DNA from: Annona cherimola | Lineage: Eukaryota > Streptophyta > Magnoliopsida > Magnoliales > Annonaceae | DNA: 64,000 nucleotides | Assembly (NCBI GenBank): GCA_030490835.1 | Contig: CM059973.1 | Location: forward strand, 82,413,221 to 82,477,220 | Direction of reading: 5' to 3' | Part shown: positions 11,400 through 22,449 of the stretch, in pieces | How positions within the stretch are numbered: position 1 is the first letter of the stretch | How the letters are laid out: each line of letters opens with the position of its first letter | Notes under the pieces: model-generated | What the model saw: only the letters and a program-made list of their open reading frames with translations | Told to the model about the DNA's origin: nothing | The model's database searches: none | Made by a program: the position numbers and the translations under genes

Positions 11400-12435
11400 G
11401 CTTTTATATAATCATTTAATCACTTCTAATTTTAAGATTTCGATATTTGATAGAAAATTAAATTTATTTATTGTATTTAACATTATCTGTTTTGCTATGA
11501 GATTAAGTTTCATCCAAATCAAGTATATACATAGAACACACTTGTCTAGAAATATATATTTACCTGTACATTATGAAAAGTTTTTAGATCTATTTACATA
11601 TATAATATGATGTAATAACACTTTAAAGAATTTTTTATCTACATACTAATAATACTTTAAATGGTTTATACGTTTAAAATATATTTTTAAACTTAATGTT
11701 AAACATTTTATTACGCTAATTTTATATATTTTTAGAAGGGGCCTATTCACAGTTATAATAGATAAACAAAAGGATTTCCATGATAATACAAATTGTGTTA
11801 AATACAATAGATTGAGTGAATTTTCTTCAAATATTAGGATTTTAAAAATGGAAGGGATTATATAAAAGAGTAATTTCATAAAAGGGTTATATAAAAGAGT
11901 AATTTAATATAAGCATAACTCTTACTTATAGTCATTTACACTTGCTTACAAATAATGATGTTTATTTGACTAATAGTTTCATATCTAAATTTGATTGCTT
12001 ATAGTCAAATGCAAGAAAAATTGAAATTTGGGTGCAAAAAAATTTGTCGTGCATGTAATTAATAGTTTATATATTTGGAATATAACTTTTGATGAAAAGT
12101 TATTTAGGTAAAAGTTTTTAACATGAAAAAAATAATGTGGTATGATAAAGAGTAAAGAAAATAAAATTAAAATAGCTAGATTAGATATCTAGATATCTAG
12201 ATAGTTGTGTGAAAATAATTAAAAAGTAAAGTAGTCATATAGAGAGATGAAGAAAAAATTAAAATTGGATAGTTGTGAAGATTGAAAAGTTTTTTACATT
12301 AACAAACGCTCTAATAAAAATATATAACAGGAAATAACTAGTGACAACGCTAAACTGATTTTTTGAATTGCAAAATATAAAAATAAACAACAACAAAATA
12401 AGATATAATTATTAGAGTTTGTGAAAGTAGTTGAG
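11400..12435. other. AT-rich DNA with traces of family B MITEs
   Basis: Very AT-rich. The part from about 12080 to 12310 reads like family B (GATAAAGAGTAAAGAAAATAAA, then ATAGTTGTG, ending in GTGAAGATTGAAAAG), compared with 39049-39294. No gene is seen. Confidence 0.45.
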
Positions 12436-12439
12436 GAAA

Positions 12440-12785
12440 ATTGATTCAATATACTCTGGCCCAAAACTTCATTTTTTATATTTTTTGAATTTTTTTTATT
12501 ATATTGTTAATATAGTTGTATTTAATCTATAAGCCAAATTTTACCATTTTTGGATATGTGTATATATTTTTTTAAAAAAAATTAAAATAAGGGTACTTTA
12601 GCCATTTTTAAGTGACTAAAATACCCCTATTTCTAAAAAATCAAAAATATATATTTATATATCTTCAAAAATTGTAAAACCTAATACATAAGTTAAATGC
12701 AACTACGTTAACAATTTTTAAAAAAAAATCAAAAAAAATATTAAGTAATGGGGTTTTGCACCCTAGTGCGTTGAAATGCTTTCAA
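12440..12785. mobile_element. Foldback MITE, family A (GTGCATTGAAA end type)
   Basis: The arms AAATTTTACCATTTTTGGAT and CTTCAAAAATTGTAAAACCT are inverted. The centre is GGTACTTTAGCCATTTTTAA / GTGACTAAAATACCCC. The right end reads GGGGTTTTGCACCCTAGTGC then GTTGAAATG, the terminus also seen at 50825-51180. Confidence 0.6.
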
Positions 12786-12864
12786 TCAATTCTCGTAGTT
12801 GAGATATTATATTAAACAAAAAAAAGCATGAAAAACGTAATTATTATACACACTTTATCTATGC

Positions 12865-13048
12865 AATGTTTTAAAAATTGGACCGAACCGGGCGGTTGGA
12901 CCAGTCATACAGTAAACCAGTCATGTCCTAGTTCATTAATTTTTTCCGTTCAACCGCGGCTCAACAGTCGGTTTGCACCGGTTTAATCAGAAAAACCAAA
13001 AATCGGTCACATAACCGGTTCATTGCCCGGCTTCGGTTTTTAAAACAG
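12865..13048. mobile_element. CCGG-rich hAT-like MITE (C2)
   Basis: It starts CAATGTTTTAAAAATTGG and ends CGGTTTTTAAAACAG. The interior is rich in GAACCGG/CCGGTT motifs. Flanking TATCTATG and TTTCTACG (6 of 8) fit an eroded 8-bp TSD. It is related to the sharper copy at 26246-26413. Confidence 0.6.
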
Positions 13049-13049
13049 T

Positions 13050-14560
13050 TTCTACGATTACATGTACCAAACTCTCTCTCTCGTAGCGTCGTGAACGAGG
13101 CATTACGTTTGACGTGATATGCGTTTTGTTACAAAAATAAGAAAGAAAGAGAAACGCTTCCTTAGCTATGCAAAGATTCAACACTGGTAAATTGTAAAGC
13201 TTTAAACAATAAACTGATATATGATGTGAGTGCTTCAGAGCTAGTAGTTGATACTACAAAATATATAAAATAAAAAAAATACATTTTAATATAAAAAAAA
13301 TAACCAGAGAAATCGAAATTTTACGTCAGATGTGTACCTGTGTAGAGTGCAGAAGTCGCGTGTGTTGGCACCGGAGGGGCAGCTGCCTTGCGCAGAAAAA
13401 GATAGGGAGATTATCGCTGCATATTTTGCTCAGGAAGTCCCTCAACTGTAGTCAGTACCAGGGCAAAGGTGTCATTCCAATTGCACGATAGCACCTTGTA
13501 CCAGATGTCGACATGCACCAATCAAAAGAATGCGACATGGAGACGTCAACCGGCGACATCCCACTCCATTAATTATTTTCTGTGCTCTGCACCCAACCAA
13601 ATTATAAAATCCATCACATGAGAAATCCTTTCAATTTCTTCAATTATAAATAACCAATTCCAGTCAAAGAAAGACCTTATCATCGAGCTCACAAGTTGAG
13701 CCAGTGTGTTTGGAGCGGCCTTTCGTCCGTCTTTGTCCTAGTTGGAACCAACCAAAGGCTTTGGATGCTGAGAGCAAACAGACGGAATAAAGAGTTAAAG
13801 ACAGCCCCGGAGCATTAGACAAGGCCTTCCCCAAGAGCGAATAAAAAATTTTAAAAATATATATACCAGTAGTTGGATACAGGAAAAGAAATAAATAAAG
13901 AGGTTCATGCACATGTTGAGAAAAGATGGATTAACTTTAAAAAATCTCCAATCCAATCACGAACAGCCGGCGCAGTTGCCGCTGGCCGGTCAATCCACTG
14001 CATCGACTTTTCCACCACTGCTCCCAACAAGATCCGCTTCCGACGGGACTAATTCAGCCGCCCGCTTGCTGTCGCTGCCAGCTGTAAAATGCCGAGTGCA
14101 GAATGCAGATCGATCCGCTTTTCGAGTCCTGCGTGCAACTAGAGCCGCACACCTACAATAAAGAGTCAAATTATTTAATTTTTTTATATTGTTGTAGAAC
14201 AAAAAAATAAAAAGATATACAATAATGTCTATTTTTAAAAAAATTGTTATTATTTATTTCAAATCTTGTATGTAAAAAATTTAATTAAATCTTTTTTTTA
14301 AGTAGAAATTTTAAAGTGTCTGTATTAGAAAAATTCTTTTGAAGTTATAATTGGATAAATGGTTCAAATCTGCATACTCGCTTTCTACAATTTCAATTTA
14401 AAATGAGACGAGTATTTTATCAAGACTACGTTTAAAGTCCGATCAAAATAAGTGAGCGTTTAATGATCAGATTTCTGAGTTTTATCAAATCATTCTTACC
14501 AGCTAGAGGAGAAACTGCAGAGTAATGTAATAAGACATTATATGAGGATTAAATCGGCTC
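13050..14560. other. Intergenic DNA, GC-richer patches, no gene
   Basis: Patches at 13320-13560 and 13950-14160 are more GC-rich and contain open frames up to 84 codons, but no recognisable domain, splice pattern or conserved motif. Confidence 0.5.
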
Positions 14561-14565
14561 ATGTT

Positions 14566-14757
14566 TCAACGCGTCAGGTGCATTAAATTTTATTTTTCTT
14601 TCAAATGATTAAAACCTCTCTATTTCTAAATATAAAAAAAAAATTATGTGTATATCCAAAAATGATAAAAATTTGAGTTATAAGTCAAGTATGCATAGAT
14701 TAATAATTTTATAAAAAAATTAAAAAAAATTTGCAATGCATTGAAACATTACTCTGA
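14566..14757. mobile_element. Small foldback MITE, family A
   Basis: The left end ATGTTTCAACGCGTCAGG and the right end TGCATTGAAACATTACT are inverted, matching the ends of 51234-51583. The inner arms contain CAAAAATGATAAAAATTTG. Confidence 0.55.
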
Positions 14758-14929
14758 ATAAATTAGGTATAAATATGACATTTAGAGAGACTATAAGCAA
14801 ATTATTAAAATATAAAATGAAAAAAAAGAGAGGTAATAATGCATGCAATCCAAAGGACACCCAACTTTTTTAATTTTGAATGTATATTTTTACGTTCCTA
14901 ACAACTTTTTCATTCCCAATCATTACATT

Positions 14930-15480
14930 CAAATCTCAATTTTACACGATATTGTAGTCCCGTAAATCTTTCTGACCATGTTCGGTCTCTCTACAAAATT
15001 TGTCCACGGAAGTAATGAACCATCCGCGCTTCTGGTTCTTCCAACCTCAGCAGACGGACCCAGCGACGTCACGCACACGAGAATATTTTTTAGTCGGTGA
15101 GCGTCGGCAAAACCAATCCCAGTAGAAAACGTAACCGACAAATTCAGGCCGCAAAGAGAGACCTTGAACCGCTGACCGTTCAGGCACTCAAAAAATTGCA
15201 ACTTGGGGAACAACCAGCTTTGAGCTGTTGAGATTCCAACATCAATGCCCAAGAAAATCAAACTTCCTAAAACTGAGAATTGGATCAGAGACGAAGCAGA
15301 CGATGATGCTCTCAAAGCTGGTAAAGTTCTTTTATTCACACGGAAGGCTCCAACGCCAAAAACAAAGTGCCAGCAAAGCCACATATCAAGACCCAGCCAA
15401 CGGCAGAGCACATATTTACAAAACATATGACACTTCGTAAGACGGTAAAGACTCTTTCATGACTCAAATAACAACAATTG

Positions 15481-15510
<30 letters not shown>
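14930..15510 (+). repeat. Sequence ending in a 30-bp poly(A) tract
   Basis: A GC-richer segment of about 550 bp ends at a pure run of 30 A (15481-15510), as a retroposed transcript would. The opposite strand has a 165-codon open frame (15426-14929) without recognisable motifs. No TSD was found, so the retroposition reading is tentative. Confidence 0.3.
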
Positions 15511-15511
<1 letters not shown>

Positions 15512-15880
15512 CCTATGAACAATTTCTTTATACAAGAGTTTTGCCGCACAGAAAATTTCACAAAAGGTAGGTATTGTTAAATTAAAAATTTAAAAAAAGT
15601 TCCAAAAAAACTTCTAGCGACCTTCGACCCGACACCACACTCCTGCTCTCCCAAAACTAATACCCAACACGAAATCAATGGGAATTGCATGTCCACCTGG
15701 AAATTTGTCACTCCCCCTAAGATGGGCCAATTCGGTCATGAGAAAGCTCGAAGCCCTTGTCAGCTTCAGCTCCGAAACATGACCAAACAAACCCAACCCA
15801 GATGAGCAACAGACAACTGGGTTGGAAAATATCAACTCCCTAATTAATAAGAAGAGAAGGATTTTTGGCATCTCCTCTTC

Positions 15881-15886
15881 TTTATT
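15881..15886 (-). terminator. Candidate poly(A) signal of the 172-residue gene
   Basis: AATAAA on the minus strand about 180 bases after the stop codon, in a U-rich setting. It is the first clear match downstream of the gene. Confidence 0.35.
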
Positions 15887-16064
15887 TTTAAATATACATA
15901 CACAAAAGTCACTTAGGTAAGATGGATGACGATTTATATACACTAGCAACACACTCGACTACTCTGTTTTGACGCTCTTTTCCCCCTATTCTCTGCCTCT
16001 TATCCCTTCGATTTTCCTCAAACAAGCTCGCTCGATCATTCTATTCTCTTCTCTGCCTCTTATC

Positions 16065-17028
16065 TCAAGCCATCGCTGGGATGCTGCGATTTTGGCGATC
16101 CCTCTCCATGCAATCAAAACCCTCGATCCTCACCGCAGCTGGTTTGAGACCGAACTTCGTCCGGGCACAACCTTTCCAGGTGGAAGACGACGCTGATGGC
16201 GAGGATGCGACGCCGAAGGGATTCGGCTGGGCCGGTACACCGGCTTGCTTCGCCTCGCCGAACCGGACATCACGGACCAACGGGTTCGCAGACCGGCTTG
16301 GCGGCGATCCACAGAAGTATGGTGGTGACGAGGCCGCCGGACTCGGCCCGTGATCGGAACCCTGTTATAACAACGAGTAATTATGTTAGAAAATTAAATC
16401 CTTCCAAAAATAGACGACTCAGATTTTGTAAACCGAAAAACAGGATGGCCAAGGTATAGCTGTGCCCCCAAATTCTTCCAGCCAGATTCGTCTTGAGCAG
16501 GATAACATCCGAAAACCCGGGTCCAGCGTCATACGGTTTTCCGTTCACAAAGCATCTAGCTGGTGGATCCGACGCACGTCGCCGTCGAGATCGTGACGGC
16601 CGTAGACGACTGCCAGATCTTCCAACTCAAGGCGTCTGATTTTAATAAAACAGAGCCAAAAACGCAGGTATTAAGGCCAAGAATATACCTTTGTGAGGAT
16701 GATATCCAGCAGCTCCGTGCCGGCCTTCGATTCGCACAGTTCTGCTTGATAACTGTAGAAAAAAACGCTGGAACATGAATCTCTCCATCTGAGAACGGAT
16801 CTGAGAGAAGCGAAAAAAGCGAAAAAAAATATATTAAAAAAAATAAAAAGAGAAGATATTGATTTATTACCTAACGTGCCATCTGAAAGGCCGGACTGGG
16901 TCGGGCACGGAAAGGCCGAGTCGCCGGGGTTTAGGACAGACCACCGACTCTCTCCGATCGACCACCGAAACAGTGCTCCTCATCTCCTCGCAGGCGGCAA
17001 AAACGTTCTGCTGGACCACGGAATGCAT
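16065..17028 (-). CDS. Plant-specific uncharacterised 172-residue protein
   Basis: Three coding exons: 17028-16871, 16752-16689 and 16361-16065 (158, 64 and 297 bases), all with GT-AG borders, giving 172 codons plus TGA. The protein starts MHSVVQQNVFAACEEMRSTV, then RESVVCPKPRRLG (about 26-38), AGTELLDIILTK (63-74, ends at a splice site), SSPPYFCGSPPSR (85-97), NPLVRDVRFGE, a serine/proline-rich linker, KFGLKPAAVRIEGFDC, and C-terminal SIPAMA. I know this order (VCPKPRR, SPPFFCGSPPSR, KFGxKPAxVRxEGFDC) from an uncharacterised land-plant family with no assigned function. No signal peptide or membrane segment is visible; it looks mostly disordered. The start is the first ATG after an acceptor at 17064/17065, so an intron probably lies in the 5'UTR. 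Function unknown. Confidence 0.85.
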
Positions 17029-17064
17029 CGTATTATTTACAGCTCGAGATCTGCAGAGACGCGC

Positions 17065-17220
17065 CTGTAAATAGCAAAAGCAGAGAATCAGACACGAAAA
17101 CAGGGTAAATTATTCCCACGAACTGGAGTAAACGAGAGGAATCTTCCGTCTACCCGAAAAAAGAATGAAATTTTCCATAAAAATCAAGTCCTTCAGAGAT
17201 CTGGACGGAGACTTATATAC
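17065..17220 (-). other. Probable 5'UTR intron of the 172-residue gene
   Basis: On the minus strand CTCAG/GTATATAAG (donor, intron starts at 17220) and GCTATTTACAG/GCGCG (acceptor, intron ends at 17065) would remove 156 bases, leaving a pyrimidine-rich leader upstream and 36 bases before the ATG. Inferred from splice-site quality only. Confidence 0.5.
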
Positions 17221-17333
17221 CTGAGCTACCCCGGTGAAGGGTAGGACGGGAGGAGGGAGGAAAAAGAGAAGCGAGCCGAGAAAAATACGAACGGACAGAC
17301 GGAACGAGGAGAGGAGGGAGCGCAGAGTTTGGT

Positions 17334-17344
17334 GGGATATATAG
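17334..17344 (-). promoter_or_regulatory. TATA box of the 172-residue gene
   Basis: CTATATATCCC on the minus strand, followed at the expected distance by a CT-rich leader (CTCCCTCCTCTCCTCG) that suits a plant transcription start near 17310. Confidence 0.55.
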
Positions 17345-17520
17345 ATGGTGAGAAATGGTCGAGTATTGGATAAGCAGAACGGGTGGGAGCGTGGAAACCT
17401 ATAAAATAATAATAATAATAATAATACATTTTCAAAAATCTTTAAGACGTCCATTAGGCAGTGTTCCCGTTTGTCCTGAGCGGGCGGAAAATGCGAGTGA
17501 GGTTCGTTCCCACCGTGAGG

Positions 17521-17543
17521 CACGTGCGCGGCAGAGACACGTG
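17521..17543 (-). promoter_or_regulatory. Two G-boxes in the promoter of the 172-residue gene
   Basis: CACGTG occurs at 17521-17526 and 17538-17543, about 180-200 bp upstream of the TATA box; the second sits in ACACGTGTGCC, an ABRE-like context. In plants such pairs bind bZIP and bHLH factors, so light or abscisic-acid control is a reasonable inference. Confidence 0.5.
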
Positions 17544-17579
17544 TGCCTGCGACATCGGCTTTTTCAGTTTACTCCGCTT

Positions 17580-18860
17580 TCTTAAAAAATAAAATAAAAT
17601 AAAAAAGAAAAAGAAAAACCTATCGCTTTCTTAGATGATTAAGCAAGTCCAGGGAAAAAAATAAAATAAAATCTGGCGGAAAATAAGGAAAGTCTCTCCG
17701 CCCAGCTCCTCTGTTGCTCGTCAAGAGACTCTTCCTCTCTCTCCCTCTCTCATGATCAAGCACGGAAATATTTCGTATACTTCACCACATGCTTTTGAAA
17801 CTGTTGAATTAGGCCATCCAACTTGCTCTAAATCCACACTCAGAAGCCATTCAATCCGGCTTAATGGATACATGTTACCATGTAACAGCAGCTACAATAC
17901 ACGACCCGATGAATATGTCGAGTTTATCACGTTCTTGTCATGAATTTTCAACTGCTTATTCTTGTGGCTGTTTAGAAAACTAATCTTGCAACTAACAAGA
18001 AAGGTTTTGCTTTTCTTTTTGAATTTTGTAACGGAAGTGCCACCCAACAGACAACTCGTGAACGACGACTCTGAGCATGGTGGCATGAAGCCACGAAATG
18101 AGCTGGGTGCACTTCTACTCTTCAAGCAAAAACTAAGCGAGCAGCTCTGGCTCGCACACGCAGCTTGGGCGTACATCATTTCCTTGTAGGGATGCGTTAG
18201 CTAATTTAATCATTGTGAGAGTTGGAGGAACTCTTTAATTAATATATCATCTAAGACTCTTCGTAAAACTCTTTTTTTTTTTATCATTTATTAGTTTTTT
18301 AATGAAACTGTTAACTAGACCTATGTTATTCATAAATGAACTTCTATTATTCTATCATTTTATAACCTGTAAAATAACCACAATATCCCTGTAATTAAAA
18401 TTCAAAAAATATATATATCTTTAAAAATAATAAAACTTACACAATGAATTGTATACATCTAATTTAAAATTTTCGTAAAAAATTTTAAATTATTTAAAAC
18501 ATATTAATATGACCAGTTAAAAATACCCTCATTTCTGACCGGTTGTAAAAAATCAAACCCTATCATCTTAACTAGCTCAAAAAAGCGCTTCTTATTATCC
18601 TCATATTTTGATCATTACATCTTATTTTCAAAAATAAAAATACATATTTTATTTTATTTTATTTATCAATCATCATGGTTAGTTATCTTGTATATTATAT
18701 TTTATACCTTCTTAATGTTTTTTCCCCAACTTTATATTTTATTGCATGACTTTATTTAATTTTTCAATAGAATGAAAGTTTGTTTTTATTCTACGTCACT
18801 CATTTCTATATATTACATTTTCTAAATGAGACAAATAATATATATTAATGGTTCGTTGCA
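17580..18860. other. Intergenic DNA without a supported gene
   Basis: A CT-rich run at 17700-17750 precedes a 63-codon frame (17752-17943 plus), and a 75-codon frame follows at 17962-18189; neither has known motifs. From 18240 the sequence is AT-rich, with a partial family A arm around 18390-18520. Confidence 0.5.
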
Positions 18861-18862
18861 AA

Positions 18863-18975
18863 CAGTGTTGTAAGAACCGTTCCTACATTTGGTTCGGTTT
18901 GATAGAGTTAAACCGGTTGAACGGGGATTTGCCGTTGAACTAGTCTAGATTGGTTCAAAGATTAGCCAAGAAAAA
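18863..18975. mobile_element. Left half of a split CCGG-rich MITE (C3)
   Basis: It begins CAGTGTTGTAAGAACCG and continues with GGTTCGG, AAACCGGTTGAACGG motifs. Its inverted partner ends at 22449 (GATTCTGACAACATTG). The 8-mer before it, GTTGCAAA, pairs with ATTACAAA after 22449; the two differences are G/A changes. Later insertions separate the halves. Confidence 0.65.
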
Positions 18976-18984
18976 AAATGGTGT

Positions 18985-19275
18985 TGTGCACCATGGAGCA
19001 TCGAGCCTCAATGCTCCGGGGTGTACTTTATCTATTTTTTATTTTTTTTGAAAATTTTTTACAAAAATGTTAATATAAGTGTATTTAACATGTGTATAAA
19101 TTTTTACCATTTTTAGAGATTTTTAGATATTTATTTTTAGATACTTATTTTTAAAAATTCAAAATAAATATCTAAAAATCTCTAAAAATGGTAAAAATTT
19201 ATACACATGTTAAATACACTTATATTAACAAGTTCATGAAAAATTTTTGAAAAAAAAGTATATGCGCCCAGGTCC
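18985..19275. mobile_element. Foldback MITE, family A, nested
   Basis: The ends read CAATGCTCCGGGGTGTAC and TATGCGCCCAGGTCCCGAG. The arms ATTTTTACCATTTTTAGAGA and TCTCTAAAAATGGTAAAAAT are nearly perfect inverts around a centre at about 19143, so the transcript would fold into one long hairpin. It lies inside the split element 18863-22449. Confidence 0.75.
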
Positions 19276-19385
19276 CGAGTGTATTGAACCAGCCCAAAAA
19301 AAAAAAACAACAGTATAAAATGAAAACCACGCAAAAAACAAAAATCCCGACTCCCGCGCACCCACTACCCAACCTGCCCTAGTTC

Positions 19386-21219
19386 TAGGGGTGCAACTTG
19401 GGTCGGGTAGGTCCGGGTACGCGTGGAACCTACCCTTACCCATTTTGTACAAACCTCTACCCTACCCTATTTTAGACTGGGTCGGTCTGGAGCTTACCCT
19501 ACCCAATTTTCTCAAGAGTTGGTCGGTTCCGGTTCGGTTCCAAATCGGTTCCTAGAACATGATCTATAAGAAAATGCAACCTGTGTAAAAAAATTCAATT
19601 TATATATACTAAAACATGAAATCTGTTTAAAAAGTGCAATGTGTACATAATGAAACCTGTTAAAAAAGAATCAAATAGCATAAGAACTACTATCTCATTA
19701 GAATATACTACTTTCAACAATCTTAAGTCTGTCCAATCCAATAAAAAATATTACACTTAAAAACTTATTTTCAATATAATGATAGCTTGAGAACTTACTG
19801 TGGTTTTCAATTAATTGATGGCTTATCCATATCAATAATTGATAAGTTTTCAATGGCAGATGGCTTATCCACAATGGTAGATGGCTTATCCTCATATAGA
19901 ACAGAATAATTAGCATGACTACAAATATTGCATACCAATTTCAACTACAAAATGTCTAGTATTACGGGTCTCACATTTTTCTTTAATCATTGTTTTGCAC
20001 CATCAAACATTTTTTTACATCTAGCATGCTTATCTGCAAAAAGAACTTGAGCAACAAGGATGAATTGGATTTTCTAACTGCACTGTACAAGAACATGAAA
20101 ACGAAAGATGCTAAAAAATGTTGTTGAAAATTGGTTGTACTAATCTATGATATTATTATGGTAAATAAAGATAAAACCATTAACATACGGACGAGGGGCG
20201 ATGAGAGGCGGCTGAACGCCGAACGCCGGACGAGGGATGACTGCCGACTGGGTGATGAGGGGCGGTCGGGAGGGCTAGAGAAGACAGATCTGGAGCAGAG
20301 CAACCGAGCGAGGGCGATGGCAAAGGGCGATTCCGATTTCCGACGGCGAAGGGCGACGACGAACTCTGTCTCGCAGGCTGCAGCTCTGCCTCTCTTGAGT
20401 CTGGAGTCTGGTCTGGATGGGAGCAGATGCTGGAGCCTGGACGGGAGCAGGAGCAGATGCTGGACGGGGTCACGGGAGCAGATGACTGAGTGAGCTGTGA
20501 CTCTGTGAGCAACCGAGAAGCATGCAAGGCAGCAAGGGGAACTGGGGAAGAAGGCCAGAAGGGCTCATAGAGCCTGGAGACAGGAGGCTACAACACACAA
20601 TAATGGCCGCTGTTCTTCTCCAGCTCCAAATGGCGAAGCCGCCAGTAGTCGATGCTGGAGATCGAAGTCGAAGAGAGGGGGGGCTAGAGCATCGGGTGTT
20701 TTCCATCTTCATGGGGATAGATCTCCGGTCATTCTTCTCCTACTACGTCATTGGAGAAAGGGATGCATCGGCCTAATGGGATGGGTCTCGAGGCGAATGA
20801 TTTTTTGGGATTTTTTGAAAAATGTTTTTCCCCTTCAACCTGTTCAAGCAAGCCTGCAACTCTGCAAGCGGATTCGGCGCTGCCTGCGGGGTTCGGTGAC
20901 TGGTGAGTCGGTGAGAGTGTGACTTGCGTGCGTCAGGGGATAGGCAGGGATAGGCAGGCGTAGGCGCAGGCAAGAGGTGACAGACGACAACCTGTTAAAG
21001 TGAATAATATATATTTATATTTATTATAATAATAATATATATGAAATTCGGTTCGGTTCTGGGTACCCGTTTCCTGGAACCGACCCTACCCAAATTCCCC
21101 TCGGGTATGTTTTACCCGGAACCGAACTGACCCTACGGGTAGGGGTGCAGGAACCGAACCTACCCTATTTAGGGTACCCATCGGGTCGACCCAGGTACCC
21201 AACCCAAGTTGCACCCCTA
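19386..21219. mobile_element. hAT-type non-autonomous element H2 with perfect TSD
   Basis: Terminal inverted repeats begin TAGGGGTGCAACTTGGGT (18 bases identical at both ends). The 8-bp TSD CCTAGTTC is perfect at 19378-19385 and 21220-21227. Subterminal regions repeat GGGTA and TACCC motifs. The 1.8-kb interior holds a GC-rich block (20190-20770) with open frames up to 120 codons on both strands. None resembles a hAT transposase, so it is non-autonomous and may have picked up host DNA. Confidence 0.9.
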
Positions 21220-21227
21220 CCTAGTTC

Positions 21228-21490
21228 CCAACTCCCCTTCCCAGTAGTGATCTCCTTTGCTTCCAGCGATGGCAGCCCGACTAGCTGCCTGCTCATTCCC
21301 AGCACCTTCCTTTTTCAGTTGCTAACATAGCTGAAAATGCCCTGTCGCCCATAGTTGAAAACACCCGGCTGCCACTTGGTAGTCGCCGGGGCTCCTTCTT
21401 CACCGCTTCCGACATCATCAAGCTCGTCACGGCGGCGGCACCGCGGGAGCAGCAAGCAACAGCCCGTCCAACACTCTTATCAGCATAACT
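21228..21490 (+). pseudogene. GC-rich gene fragment interrupted by H2
   Basis: Joined across H2 (19320-19385 plus 21228 onward), this resembles a 5' leader followed by ATG at 21269, MAARLAACSFPAPSFFSC and a stop. One base out of frame, 21321-21488 is open for 55 codons and includes AENALSPIVENTRLPLGS and SRRGSFFTASDIIKLVTAA. Composition and the open frame suggest once-coding DNA. The sharp GC contrast with its surroundings fits a retroposed or transposon-carried fragment. I do not recognise the family. Confidence 0.4.
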
Positions 21491-21499
21491 CCCGATCCG

Positions 21500-22355
21500 T
21501 TTACCATCTCCTAGCTCCCTATTGTCTTTTTTCATCTGCCATTAGACATTCATTTTGTATCTTCTTGTTTATTTCATGATACTCGAATCTCTATTCTATA
21601 ATCTATAATTTACATCGGCTGCTATATTAAAAAATCATTCATCTCTCCAATATACGATGGTTGGAATAGAAAAAGTGCATCTGAGAACCTAACATAATTT
21701 AATAGAACAACGGGATTTTTTTTTTGTTGGTACAACTCTATGTATAATGTTGGGTTGTCTTGCCGTTCTACTCAGATAATTTTGGGTGCCGCAATTAGTG
21801 GTTAAAAAATATTATTTGAGATCGCTAATGATTGATTGTCTTATTATTCTATCTAGACAATTGTTGGTGCTCCCAATCAAATGTGAAAAAAGAGTTTTAG
21901 TGAATTATTTTTTTAATTAGTTATATTTAGTGCACAAGATGAAGACGTCATTGTTGATCATGATCAAGAAGAAACTCGAAGACACTATTTTTTATTTTAT
22001 TTGCAATGATGTGAATGATGATTTGTAGACTTTAAAATTTTATGTTTGATGGGAATGATACGTTTATAGATTCAAAATTTTATGTTTAATGAGAATGATG
22101 TATTTGTGTACTTTTAAATTTTTATATTTTGAGGAGAATGATATGTTTGTAGACTTTTCAAATTTTCATTTTTGTTGAGCACATGAGTTGTTCTTAATTC
22201 TCATATTATTATGAATTATTCAATTGTTAAACCCCTCAACATTGATTTATTTTATTTTTTATTGTATTAAATGTATTTACTGAAATGCAATTCATGAAAA
22301 CATCAAGATAATATTGGAGAATCCAATAGTGAAGTGTCAACATTCAAGACTTATT
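21500..22355. other. AT-rich DNA inside the nest, no gene
   Basis: Contains imperfect repeats of AATGATRTGTTTGTAGACTTTTAAATTTT (three or four loose copies, 22015-22170). No open frames of note. Confidence 0.45.
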
Positions 22356-22359
22356 CTAC

Positions 22360-22449
22360 AACGTCAGAGGTTTAAACCGGTTTGCTTAACCGGTCAAACC
22401 AGTTCGAACCAGACCAGTTTCTTTACCGATTCAGATTCTGACAACATTG
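22360..22449. mobile_element. Right half of the split CCGG-rich MITE (C3)
   Basis: Reads GGTTTAAACCGGTTTGC and ends GATTCTGACAACATTG, the inverse of CAGTGTTGTAAGAACCG at 18863. It is followed by ATTACAAA, which matches 6 of 8 bases before 18863. Confidence 0.65.

Noticed and set aside
14929..15426. 165-codon minus-strand open frame
   Set aside because: No recognisable domain. The region looks more like a poly(A)-ended plus-strand copy of unknown origin.
16375..16688. Extra exon between coding exons 2 and 3 of the 172-residue gene
   Set aside because: A GC-rich minus-strand stretch here looks coding for about 25 codons but runs into a stop. The direct junction LDIILTK to GSDHGPSP keeps the frame and family motif order.
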